From Lineus longissimus (taxonomy: Eukaryota > Nemertea > Pilidiophora > Heteronemertea > Lineidae): a DNA stretch of 64,000 nucleotides. Both the position numbers and the translations under genes were made by a program. Where the stretch lies: positions 16,756,437 through 16,820,436 of the forward strand of contig NC_088313.1 in assembly GCF_910592395.1 (NCBI RefSeq), read 5' to 3'. The notes under the pieces were generated by a model that saw only the letters and a program-made list of their open reading frames with translations, was not told the origin of the DNA and searched no databases. Shown in pieces: positions 39,801 to 49,386 of this stretch. Each line of letters begins with the position of its first letter. Position 1 is the stretch's first letter.

Positions 39801-40821
39801 CTGAGCCTGGCACCTGGTATACTGAATGAGATCAGTGGTGGATATTTTAAACACCAGTGTCTTTCACTGCTGGTGTCATGGTGTTAATGTACATTTTACC
39901 TCCACCATTGCGTGTTTGGTGAGGCCACCAGTGCCTACAGTTTGGTATTTTAGGCTTAGGTGGCATCTTGTTTATAACACATGACCCACAAAACACTTTT
40001 CTCGTTGTTTCAGATGCCAAGAAAAGACGTTGTTAAGAACATGTGGGAAATAGTCCGAGAGCGGAATCTTCAAGACCCTTCGAATAGACAGTTCATGCTT
40101 TGTGATGAGCAGCTTTTAAAAGTTTTTGGTGAGTTCCACTGATTGTGGTGTGGCATTTGTAATTTCTGATCTTCCTGTGATATTTACACACTTGGCCCAA
40201 CGACACTGCCTGATTTCGTTGCCGTTTGTCTGTCCCTATCATCTTGAATGATCAAGGTCTCCGCTGGAATTCCTCTCTTGATCTCACTCTTGTACCAGCA
40301 AGTGCTGCCACCTATATTTGAAACTAGGCGTTGCACAACTCCTTAGCAATTTTCTGATGTAAGAAGTCGAGTAAAATCAGAACCAGATGAGAACTTGTTG
40401 AATGTTGGCTGTCAGTTTCATCCTGCAGTTGTGTTGGATTGACATTGTTTCGACACTAGTATGAAGTCATTTGATTCGAATGCAATTTAGGAGTGTCACT
40501 GTGGAATTATTCAGAATGTGATAATTTGATTGGGATTTTATCAGCAGTTGCAGTATAAACTGATGTTCAAGGTAATAATTAGAATAGTGTCCATCTCGCT
40601 GCAATAATGACATCAATCAAGTTGGGAATGCTACTAACAGTGATACATGTTGTACCAGCTGCAGTTGGAACCTTTTCCTAGTTAAAACTGGACTTGTCAG
40701 TGTTGCACTAAACTGATGGTAGACACTCTTTATGAAAGCTGTTTTCATTCTTATTCTTGCAGGTAAAAAGCGTGTTCGGACCTTTGGGATGATGAAATAT
40801 CTGAAGAAACATATGGTTTAA
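36875..40821 (+). CDS. UAF30-like nuclear protein: DEK_C-type domain plus SWIB/MDM2 domain
   Basis: Ten exons: 36875-36917, 37038-37128, 37896-38049, 38408-38470, 38724-38789, 38968-39060, 39443-39476, 39636-39703, 40014-40128 and 40763-40821. All introns are GT-AG and the spliced frame gives 261 residues. Residues about 7-60 resemble the DEK C-terminal helical domain (LTARKVRRQLEEKFG). Residues 61-96 form an acidic Ser/Asp linker. Residues 97-139 are Lys/Pro/Ala-rich with clusters that could act as nuclear localisation signals. DDEELARKLQEEENGGRPRR (142-161 region) is a stretch I associate with animal members of this family. Residues 183-261 form the SWIB domain, with LTPELAAVMG, MPRKDVVKNMW, NLQDPSNRQF and a final YLKKHMV. 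Yeast UAF30 acts in RNA polymerase I transcription; DEK_C and SWIB domains are known from chromatin and transcription proteins. The animal role is inferred as nuclear chromatin or transcription work. Confidence 0.95.
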
Positions 40822-43182
40822 AATGAATGCATTTATTCTGGTAAGTCAAACTTTTCGCTTGCATCCAGTGACATCTGGGTAATTTTCCAGCATGGTATGG
40901 ATCGTGCTGCCCTCTATCATTCTATGAACCTGAATGTCTCCTGCCTTCTTGATTTGTAGATAGCCTATGTTCGGACTGGTTCCCAGAGGGGGAGGGGGAA
41001 GATTCCACAGCTGTGCAACAAACGGCAGCCACTATAAGATGTCACATTCAGTAACAACACATTATTGCCATTCTCTGCACAGCAGTGAACTACATGACCT
41101 TCGATGAACCTGCACCCTACAACCTTCAGATTATAACTAATTAAATGCAGCCATAATGAGTGGCTTGGTGGGGTGACGAAATCACTGATACCTCAATTAC
41201 GATATCACATCAATTCTTAAAATGAATGAATTACAGTAGTGACTTGCACACACTGTCACTGGTTGATTTTTTTGTCTTGGCTGCATGGAATGCAGCTGGT
41301 AGCATCTGACATCGGTATCTGCGATACAACGTCATCATGTTGTTTTCTATACTATGAATGCCTGACCTGCACCACCTGTCCAGGGCCCAGTCAGACCACA
41401 TTCGGCTCGGCTGTCGCAGTCTATAAACCATAACAATTCAGCGTAAATTCTTGGCTAATTACTAGCTCAATTTTAACGAGGTGCCTGGTATGCTGGCATA
41501 TCAATCACATGATCATGATGCTGGTGTTTTTCTCTCTGATTGCAAAACATGCAATTGATTGTTACGGTTTCAAAATGTGACCCGCTCTACCAAAACTAGG
41601 CGCTTGTCGCATCTGAACTTGACAGGTTGATACGGACTTGTTGTTCATTTCCCTATTGTAGACCTTTTGTGAAATCTATTACAAACTGAACTTGACAGGT
41701 TGATACGGACTTGTTGTTCATTTCCCTATTGTAGACCTTTTGTGAAATCTATTGCGAACTGATTTGGTCACATTTCACAAAAGGTCTACAATAGGGAAAT
41801 GAACAACAAGTCCGTATCAACCTGTCAAGTTCAGATGCGACAAGCGCCTAGTTTTGGTAGAGCGGGTCACAAATGCTTAAAGATAAAAGCCATCCCAAAT
41901 GTTATATCCCGTAGCAATATAAAAGTGAATTATCATTTATTATAGTGTCACCCCTTATGAAAGGGTTTTGAGACACTTTTTACTTCCAAACTCCTACCTC
42001 TAATGCCAGTCGATCATAAGACTATGTGGCATGTTTAGGAAGGCTGCGGCCAAATGCTGGTGAATTGAAGTCAGACATGATGTGTTATGCGTGTCACCCG
42101 CACATGATGAGAGGTAACATGATTCAACCGCAGTGAAAGGGTTAAACCTCTTCCTTGCTGTAATGAAAGGATGAATTGTAGGTCGATGAAAGGGCTACCA
42201 CCTACACAAAAACCTACATCACATGAAGTGGGACAACATATAAAATCGGACAACTCACACTTGAAACCCAAAAAATACAAATGTTTCTTCCATTCAGATT
42301 CTACATGTTTTATCACCAAGCTTGAATCGGCCTAAATACCATTGACTGTCATTGACGTGGTCAGGCTTGAATAAAATTCATAGCGCTTTAATCATTTCAA
42401 GTGATTCATGATGGAAAGTCACTGTGAATTGATAATGCATCGAGATGACATTGATATCCATCCATATACCTTTTGTACATGTAGGTGAAATCAGGACAAT
42501 TTTTTTCACTGTCTGAAATTCATGTTTTTTTAATGTTTTTCTCGGGCTGGCGAGATAATATTGATGATGGGTGATTGTACCATGACTGGAAAATTTGACT
42601 GGTAAAATTATGTCTCCATGTATATCCTACATGATACTAGTGAATTATATCTCAATGAATGTCGAACAATAATCATACTGGGCCCAAAAAGTCAACGTGT
42701 ATTGTTGTAAACTTAATATTCGTTCATCTTGCTGGTAATGGAAGCTGACAGTTTATTTGGTGAAGCCTTACATCCATCCCAGGGTTCTCATGATTTCATT
42801 TCCAGTTATTTTAGCTCAGAAAATGTCAGGAGCTAATCAAGCTTGATAAGAACTGCATATAGCCACCCTGTCCCCAAGCGTTTAAAAAAAATCATAACAT
42901 ATTGTTGATACATAATTTTTCTTTTCAAATGTCAAGATGTCTGTCATTCAATAGTAAATAATGTTAGTTTCATTATCTATTCAGGCCAGACTATTCTAAA
43001 ACTTTTTTCACTTATCCTCCATAGATCTGTACTTCTCTCATTGAATTTAAATTCATTTCACATAGATTGAATTCTGTGTTTGCTGCCAAAACTTAATGGT
43101 TAATGTATTACATTTTAGAGCTGAAATTGTAGTTACCGGGTGGTTTAATGTTCGTGTTTTCTTCCCAAATCACAGAAATAAA
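40822..43182 (+). other. Probable 3' UTR of the SWIB gene
   Basis: No coding signal follows the stop at 40,819-40,821. A GTAAGT donor at 40,841 and a TTTGTAG acceptor ending at 40,959 could form a 3' UTR intron. AATAAA hexamers lie at 42,370-42,375 and 43,177-43,182, the second being a plausible end. The palindromic element at 41,576-41,871 would be part of this transcript. Extent is inferred from the absence of other genes. Confidence 0.4.
41576..41871. mobile_element. Perfect foldback element with 100-bp arms and internal tandem copy
   Basis: Bases 41,576-41,675 are the exact reverse complement of 41,772-41,871. The outer ends read TGTGACCCGCTCTACC and its complement. A further near-identical copy of the inner arm follows directly: the 73-bp unit starting CTGAACTTGACAGG at 41,613 is repeated at 41,686, leaving only a short spacer before the right arm. 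The element is non-coding. The arms appear free of mismatches, implying a recent origin or ongoing gene conversion. No clear target-site duplication was found. If transcribed, it would form a 100-bp RNA duplex. Confidence 0.85.
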
Positions 43183-46100
43183 GCTGTTGCAAACATTACC
43201 CAGTTCACTGCAAAAGTGCAAGTGACGCTGGCAGCGTCTCTCGTTCTATAACAGAACTCCCATGAATAACTACTGAATATTTGTGTCGTTTCTTGTCTTT
43301 TCAGTCAAGCGCCTCACCCCTTGAAGTTTGGCAAGTTCTTTCATCAGCAGACCAAGTCTGTACTATTTTCACTCATCATTTTTTATGAGTCATGTATACA
43401 TCATATAAAGTTTATCAAAACCATGTCTTCACATACTGTATACTGGCACCTTTTTGGCTTCTCTTTTGCATAATTTGAAAGACCCAGTTTAATCTCATGG
43501 TTGAACTGTTCAGTTAACACTTTCAGTGCGGAAGCATTTTTCAGCCTCCAGCAGTCCTTGCCGGGCAGTGGAAAGCAATGCTGAGCAGTGCTTCTTTTAT
43601 CTGAAAGGGATGGTATTTGGAACAAACTAGTCTTTTCTGAGTGTGTATAGCATGTTTAGAGAGGCTGTTGCCGTGTGCGGATGAATAAAAATCATTGTAA
43701 TTTGTAGTGCATGACGTGTTAATATGCACGTCACCTTCACGTGATGAGACTTGTGACATGACTTGCTGTGGACGTCATCCCGCAGCAAAAGGGTTAAAGG
43801 ATATCTCTCTTGTCTCAGAAATGGCCCGGTTTACATAGTGCTCTATTATTTCATGTGTAACTTTTGTACAAATGTATTTTGCATTCTTTCCTTCGTTTGT
43901 ATGTTTGTTTTAGATAGCTGCAAAAACTAATTGTATTTCATATCCTTGTAGTTCGATTTATTATGTATCCCAGTATCACTATCAGGTCGAAATTAAATAT
44001 TTCGTACTCGGATAAGGTCCACTAATTCATATACATTCTCGTTCGTAATCATGGTTTTCAAAGGTGTCCAATTTCCTGCTAATTGTCTTGAATCCCAGCC
44101 AGTTGTATTTTATGGTTTTATTCATTGTTTAGTAATCAATCGAGTATCATTTCCCCCGTGGCATTTCCACCTGGTTGTGTGATGCATAAAATTCTCACGA
44201 ATTCTGATTGAATTGAGAGTTTTCAATGGTGAAAGGTTGTGATGTTTGTTTTGTGCCGATGTGCACCATGCCTGGGTCTTTAATCACCTGGATAGGGTAT
44301 TTTATTGCGGCCAACGTAAATAACATGCATCCTTTCTATTGTTTGTAACGTTCCTGTTACTTTGTTTGTCCTGTTTGAAGCATGGTGTTTGTTATTCCTA
44401 GCTGATTAAGTGGTGCGATATTAGCATGTAACAATTAGTAGATGTGTGGGCGGGACTCATTTCAAAAGCTACACCTATTGTCATTTTATTCTACATTCTA
44501 TTCAAAATGTTGTTGGAAAACGATCAGTCAGTTTGCTTGTAAAAGGTAGAGCCAATTACAGGATTGTGACAGAGATGATGTATCCAAAAGTGTACATAAA
44601 ATATTGATGTTTTCTCATGCAACCCTTAACCAGGCTCTTTCTGAGGCTGAATATTATATTGTTACTCCATCGTGCGATCATCAATCGCCAGCATCAAGCT
44701 TGTGACTGTCACATGACTTTTTGGGTTGGTTACCAGTGTCTCGTCCAGACTCCTAGATGCCCCTGGTTCTGTGACAGTAATTAGCAGTATTCCTTATTGA
44801 TTGTACCTTCAAGCTACACACAGCCTTTTGACACTGTACGGTAGAACCTCTCTGTTGAGGACACCATTGGAGACCTGCAAATGCTGTCCTTAATGGAAAG
44901 GTGTCCTGATTATGCAGCAGTCAAATTCAATTGAAATGACCAATTTGAATTCAAGAGAGGGTGTCCTTAATAGAGAGGTCACTGCTGAGGGAGGTTTCAC
45001 TTTACTTGTGTCTTAATTTGCCTGCCATTCTGTTTCTTCTGACAGAAGATTTTGTTGAAATCAAATTTGGTGCTGCCAGTTATCGTTGTGTCAATCATAG
45101 AGTGTAATTTTTAAAAATCATACGAGTAATAATTATCATGCTTAGAATTGAGTTTTGATCACAATTTGTAATATGTAAAGGTTCTCCTCAGTGGTTGGTA
45201 TCGTGACAGAAAAACTGACATTGAATCAATGCGATAGGCTTGAATTGCTGGTTTTGTGCAAGTTCTAGAATATGCACATCGCCCAAGATTTTATTGGATG
45301 TAGCGATATGTCCATCCTGATGTAAGGGTTTTTATTTTGTATTGCATGACACATGCAATTGTGTAGATTTTTAAGTTGAAAGGGTGATTGTAATTTTCAT
45401 TTTTAAATTGTAAATTATATCTTGTCGAATAGCCACTCGTAAAGGCACTGTGGCTTCTCAGTTTCAGAAGACCAGAGTCATTCATTGGTTGTTGCATGTA
45501 TTTTGACACACTCTGTAAACTGAAAGTTGTGGCGACTCAAAATGGGTGAAAAGATCATTTTGAACATTTTTTTAGATTATACTTATAGGAATAGAAGAAA
45601 CATTATACTGTTCCATATCCATTTCAAAATTTGTGTTATATCAAAATTTTACCATTCTCATTATAAATAGTTTTTATATACAGATGCAGATAGTTCATAA
45701 CTAATATTTTCACCCCAAGCCAAATTTATTTCAATCATGTAATGCATGTACAATGTAGGTCCAAAGCTGAGAAGCTTTGGCCAAAGTTTTGGGGCGGAGT
45801 TTGCCCTCAACCCAACAGTCTCAATATCAGTATCATAGAGACTAATTCGATCACACCTATTTTAGACTTGAAAGGTGTTGCCCTTACAAAATCTACTGAA
45901 ACTCTCTTTGGTAGGTATTGGGCCTGCATTGGATCAGACCAGCACCATGTTCTGTTGAAATCGCATTCAGACGGTTTTGTAAACTGGTGGAGAGTTGGAA
46001 TCATGTATATTCCATATTAAAAACGCTAGTATAGTCATTTTCAACATTGATTTAGGTTTTTCATTTCTTTGTTTCTACATTCAATGGCATCGTTTAGCCT

Positions 46101-47077
46101 GCTTACTCAAATTTGCTTGGAAGTCTCATTGAAAAAACTAAATATATTTTGTGAATATATATTTGCCCTTTAACATTGATAACCCTCCCTCGAAACAAAT
46201 CAAAACTAATGGGCTGCTTACAATTGAGCATCCCTCTCGTGCTGGGTATGTCAATTAAGCACCAGGGGGCTCTGCTCATTATCGTTCTATTTATAGCATA
46301 CTGTAAATGATACTTTAGTATACTGTTACAGGCGGTGTACATTGTATCATTTGAGGACATACATGTACCAGCTCTAGCTTGAGTTCAGAAGCCAAATGAG
46401 TGTCTTCTCTTCGTAGACACTATCTTGAGGTAGAGTGCTCAGACCTGCTGTTCCAGGATTATCAGAATTATGGCATCTTGATCCTCAATGCACTGACATT
46501 GCCCAGCTTCCAGACAAAGGGTGTCAATGGCTATGGAGGCAATACCACTGGAGGTTCAGTATGAATTATGGAAGACGATGATGGAAGGTCACTGTGCGCT
46601 TAGTCTAGTGTCATTTTTGGTCTCACTTGCTGAGCCATCTGCCTCAGTCATCCTAGAGCCTTTTTTATAGTCATCTTGGATGAATATTTGGAACTCAAAT
46701 CTAATCAGGCCTATTGATGAGGCAATGTTTGTTTTGAAAGAGTTAATGAGAGTGCCTGGGAATAGCAGGTGAATAATGATATTGCTTGTGCACCAGGCTG
46801 GACTGCATGATGGCTGCATTGAAAATCAATGAGTCGCGTCCTGTCGCCTTCCTGCCTGCTAGACATAACCATGTGGATGCACTTTCCAGCTGTACACCCA
46901 AGATTAGATGTCTGTTTGCCTATTGGCGGGAGACGTCAAGAAAAAAGAAAACCTAGTTGTCTTGGCCAACAATAGAGGGCACCGGGACTCAAGGGATGGA
47001 AACGTCTGTCATAAGGATGTACCGATGCTGCCTTCTTTGACGGAGGAATTGAGGGTACAAACAAATGGAGTGTCATC
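43183..47077. other. Intergenic or extended 3' UTR DNA
   Basis: AT-rich sequence without recognisable coding exons. It contains further AATAAA hexamers (for example at about 43,684) and the MITE-like element at 44,838-45,001. Short open frames (such as 45,742-46,020, +) lack domain features. Confidence 0.4.
44838..45001. mobile_element. MITE-like element with AACCTCTCT...GGACACC inverted repeats
   Basis: The left end reads GGTAGAACCTCTCTGTTGAG followed by GACACC. The right end contains GGTGTCCTTAATAGAGAGG and then GAGGTTTCAC, so both the outer ends and an inner copy pair with the left arm. Another GTGTCC-type copy occurs inside. The ends resemble a type of short repeat I have seen in several marine invertebrate genomes (AACCTCTCTATTAAGGACAC-like). 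The length is about 164 bp, it is non-coding, and the copy is decayed. Confidence 0.55.
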
Positions 47078-47215
47078 CATGGTTGTGCCAGTCTCTTGTC
47101 CAATTTACCAAATGGCCCTGGTTGTGACAGTCTCCTTGAAGGTTTCTGGTTGTGACAATACTTCTGTGAATGTATCTGCATTGTCTTCAACTCCTGGTTG
47201 TGCCCGTCTCATCAC
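47078..47215 (+). repeat. Degenerate repeat of TGGTTGTGACAGTCTC
   Basis: Four imperfect copies begin at about 47,079, 47,119, 47,147 and 47,193. They vary as TGGTTGTG(A/C)C(A/C)(A/G)T(A/C)TC. Spacing is irregular (28-46 bp). An open frame of 115 codons (46,908-47,255) runs through the repeat, but its protein shows only the repeat-derived VVPVS/VVTVS-like periodicity and no domain, so it is not called a gene. Confidence 0.4.
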
Positions 47216-47724
47216 AATGGCCGTCCTTTATTGGTTGTCAATTATTCTTCAGTGAGCACCAATAAACAAAGTAAGAAAAACAACAATGCAATGTCCACAG
47301 ATGTTTTGATAAACTCAACCTGTTTCCAGAGCTGATCAAATCTATAAAAGCCAGTCCCCTGTATCTAGTCATCTCCAGTGTAAGAACATATCATCAGAAT
47401 CACTGATGTCATCCAGCGATTTGACATCAAATCAACCTGTTGTCCCTGGCATGAACTCCAGAGGCAGTCTATCCGTCAACACAGCAGGGAGTATTTTTAA
47501 CTGATCAGCAGTCACAATGTGCCATGCAGCATTGTTTCCAAGACTATCAAATCATGTCCCCAATCAGGCTTTTTGTCCTCACGAACCTGTTCAAGCTTTG
47601 GTTGCACAAAACGATGATTGGGAAAATAATCACTTCAGCAACGCAGTCAATCATTATCGGGTAAAGAGTTCAAAACGTCAAGAGTATACATGAAGAACTA
47701 ATGAGACTAGTCATCAACTTTGTT
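47216..47724. other. Intergenic DNA before the minisatellite
   Basis: No gene is recognised. AATAAA occurs at about 47,259. Confidence 0.4.
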
Positions 47725-48425
47725 AGAGAAGAACCTACATTCTTTTGGGACGCCCTGTAAAGTAAAGCTCTCCAACTGTTTAGAGAACAATCTACTGTCT
47801 CTTGAGACACCGTGAATAGCCATCCACGATCCAGTACATCTCGCCCATGTAAGTGAACAACCTCTTGACGTTTGACACAGCCTAAATAGGAAGTTCTTGT
47901 CCTTACTTGAGCACAGCCTATATTTCATTGAGACACCCTGAATAAGTACGTTTGTATCCACTACGTCTCACTCTTGTGAGGGAACAGCCTGCTGTCGTTT
48001 TTGGACACCCTGGAATAGGAATTCTCCATCGAGTACATCCTGTCCTTGTCGGATAACAACCAACAGTCTTTGGAGACACCCCGAATAACATCTTCATTCA
48101 TTACGTCTTATCCTTGTAAAAGAACAACCCTCTGATTCCCTTTGGGACACCCTGAATCAAGTGTTAAGAACAACCTACATTCATTTAGGACATCGTAAGT
48201 AACGAGATCGCCATCAATTTCATCTTGCCCTTATACGAGAACAAGCTATTACATTGTCTTTTGAGATACCCTGAATAGGGAGCTCGTCCTCAAGTACGTT
48301 TTGTCCTCGTTGAACAACCTAACGTCCTTTGACACATTGGTTATCGTTCTTGTTCAAGAACAACCTACTGTCTTTTGAGAGACCCTGAATAGCTAAATCG
48401 CCATCACCCAGTACTCTCTCAACGA
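47725..48425 (+). repeat. Minisatellite array, orientation A (about 11 units)
   Basis: Imperfect units with consensus GAACAACCTACTGTCTTTTG then AGACACCCTGAATAG, followed by AGCTC and a variable TCCAGTACRTCTTGTCCTTG segment. Unit starts are near 47,725, 47,784, 47,852, 47,909, 47,980, 48,051, 48,120, 48,165, 48,237, 48,310 and 48,355. Unit length ranges from about 45 to 73 bp. Stops and length changes between units exclude a shared open frame. Confidence 0.8.
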
Positions 48426-49386
48426 AGCAGGTAGGTTGCTCTCAGATAAGGATGTGATAATCTTGATGAGTAGCTCCCTATCTACGTTAAATAAACGGTC
48501 CCGGGGCCAGAGTCCCGCTAGCCCATTATATAGCCTCGATCCGCTACGCTGTAAATATTGGTCTGGAGACCCCGCTGAGACTGGTCAACGAGAAGGTAAA
48601 ATGGCCTGGGAGCCAAGCCGAGTCCTAGCCAGGGCAGAGGACGATTGTGAAGCATCCGACCGCCCGGACTCTGCCGCGTCTCGTCCATCGTCACGGACCG
48701 GGGCGGCCACCCCGCGAGCCCACTCAAAGCGTGAAGCTGTCGAAAAGCCCGGTCCTGGGGCCAAGTTGTCTCAGTAGACAGTAGGTTGGTCCCTTACAAG
48801 GACGATATGCACTGGATGAAGGGCTGGTTATCCAGGGTGTCTCAAAGGACAATAGGTTTTTCTCTTGCAAGGTTGAGACGTCTTAACTCAGGGTGTCTCA
48901 GTAGAATTTAGGCAGTTCGTTCTCCAACGAGAGCTCCCTATTCAGGGTGTCTCCAGACAGTAGGTTGTTCTCTAACAAGGATGATTCTTACTTGATGATG
49001 AGCTCCCTTTGAAGGGTGTCTCAAGCGACATTAGGTTGTTCTCCAACGGTTATGTGATATACTTGATGAAGAGCTCCCCAATCAGGGTGTCGCAAAGGAC
49101 AGTAGGTTTTTCTCTACCAAGTACAAGACGTCCTGGATGGAGCGCAGGGTGTCTCAAAAGACAATTGGTTGTTCTCCAGCGAGGATGAGACATACTGGAT
49201 AGATGATGACTAGCTATTCGGAGTGTCTTACTCCATTTCCGATTGAGGGTTCGATAGAATCTCAATCAAACTTCAACTTGATGAAGTACCAGTCATTCGC
49301 TGTGTCCCAAAGGACGGTAGGTTGTTCTCTTACAATGATGCGATGTACTGGATGAAGGGCTGGTTATTCACGGCGTCTCTCAAGGT
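48426..49386 (-). repeat. Minisatellite array, orientation B (inverted, about 9 units)
   Basis: The same unit is present in the opposite orientation. On the plus strand it reads AGGGTGTCTCAAAGGACAGT then AGGTTGTTCTCT, followed by ACAAGGATGA and TTGATGAAGAGCTCCC. Copies begin near 48,430 (partial), 48,767, 48,835, 48,891, 48,943, 49,013, 49,083, 49,145, 49,215 (truncated) and 49,296. The first unit is interrupted at about 48,495 by a GC-rich insert and resumes near 48,767. Confidence 0.8.
48495..48766. other. GC-rich insert within the inverted minisatellite
   Basis: About 270 bp, clearly richer in G and C than its surroundings, splits a minisatellite unit between AGCTCCCTATCTACG and GTCTCAGTAGACAGTAGG. 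Its ends carry CGGTCCCGGGGCC and CCCGGTCCTGGGGCC, which are similar direct copies. An open frame (48,436-48,777, +, 113 codons) starts in the flanking unit and crosses the insert. The predicted product is Ser/Ala/Arg/Glu-rich with no recognised domain. It could be an exon, a transposon fragment or a captured sequence. Confidence 0.45.

Noticed and set aside
46908-47255. A 115-codon open frame through the TGGTTGTGAC repeat
   Set aside because: Periodicity comes from the degenerate DNA repeat. No domain or signal peptide.
47725-49386. Regular repeats that might suggest a CRISPR array
   Set aside because: Units are imperfect, variable in length and inverted halfway. The DNA is animal nuclear sequence with introns. 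This is a minisatellite.
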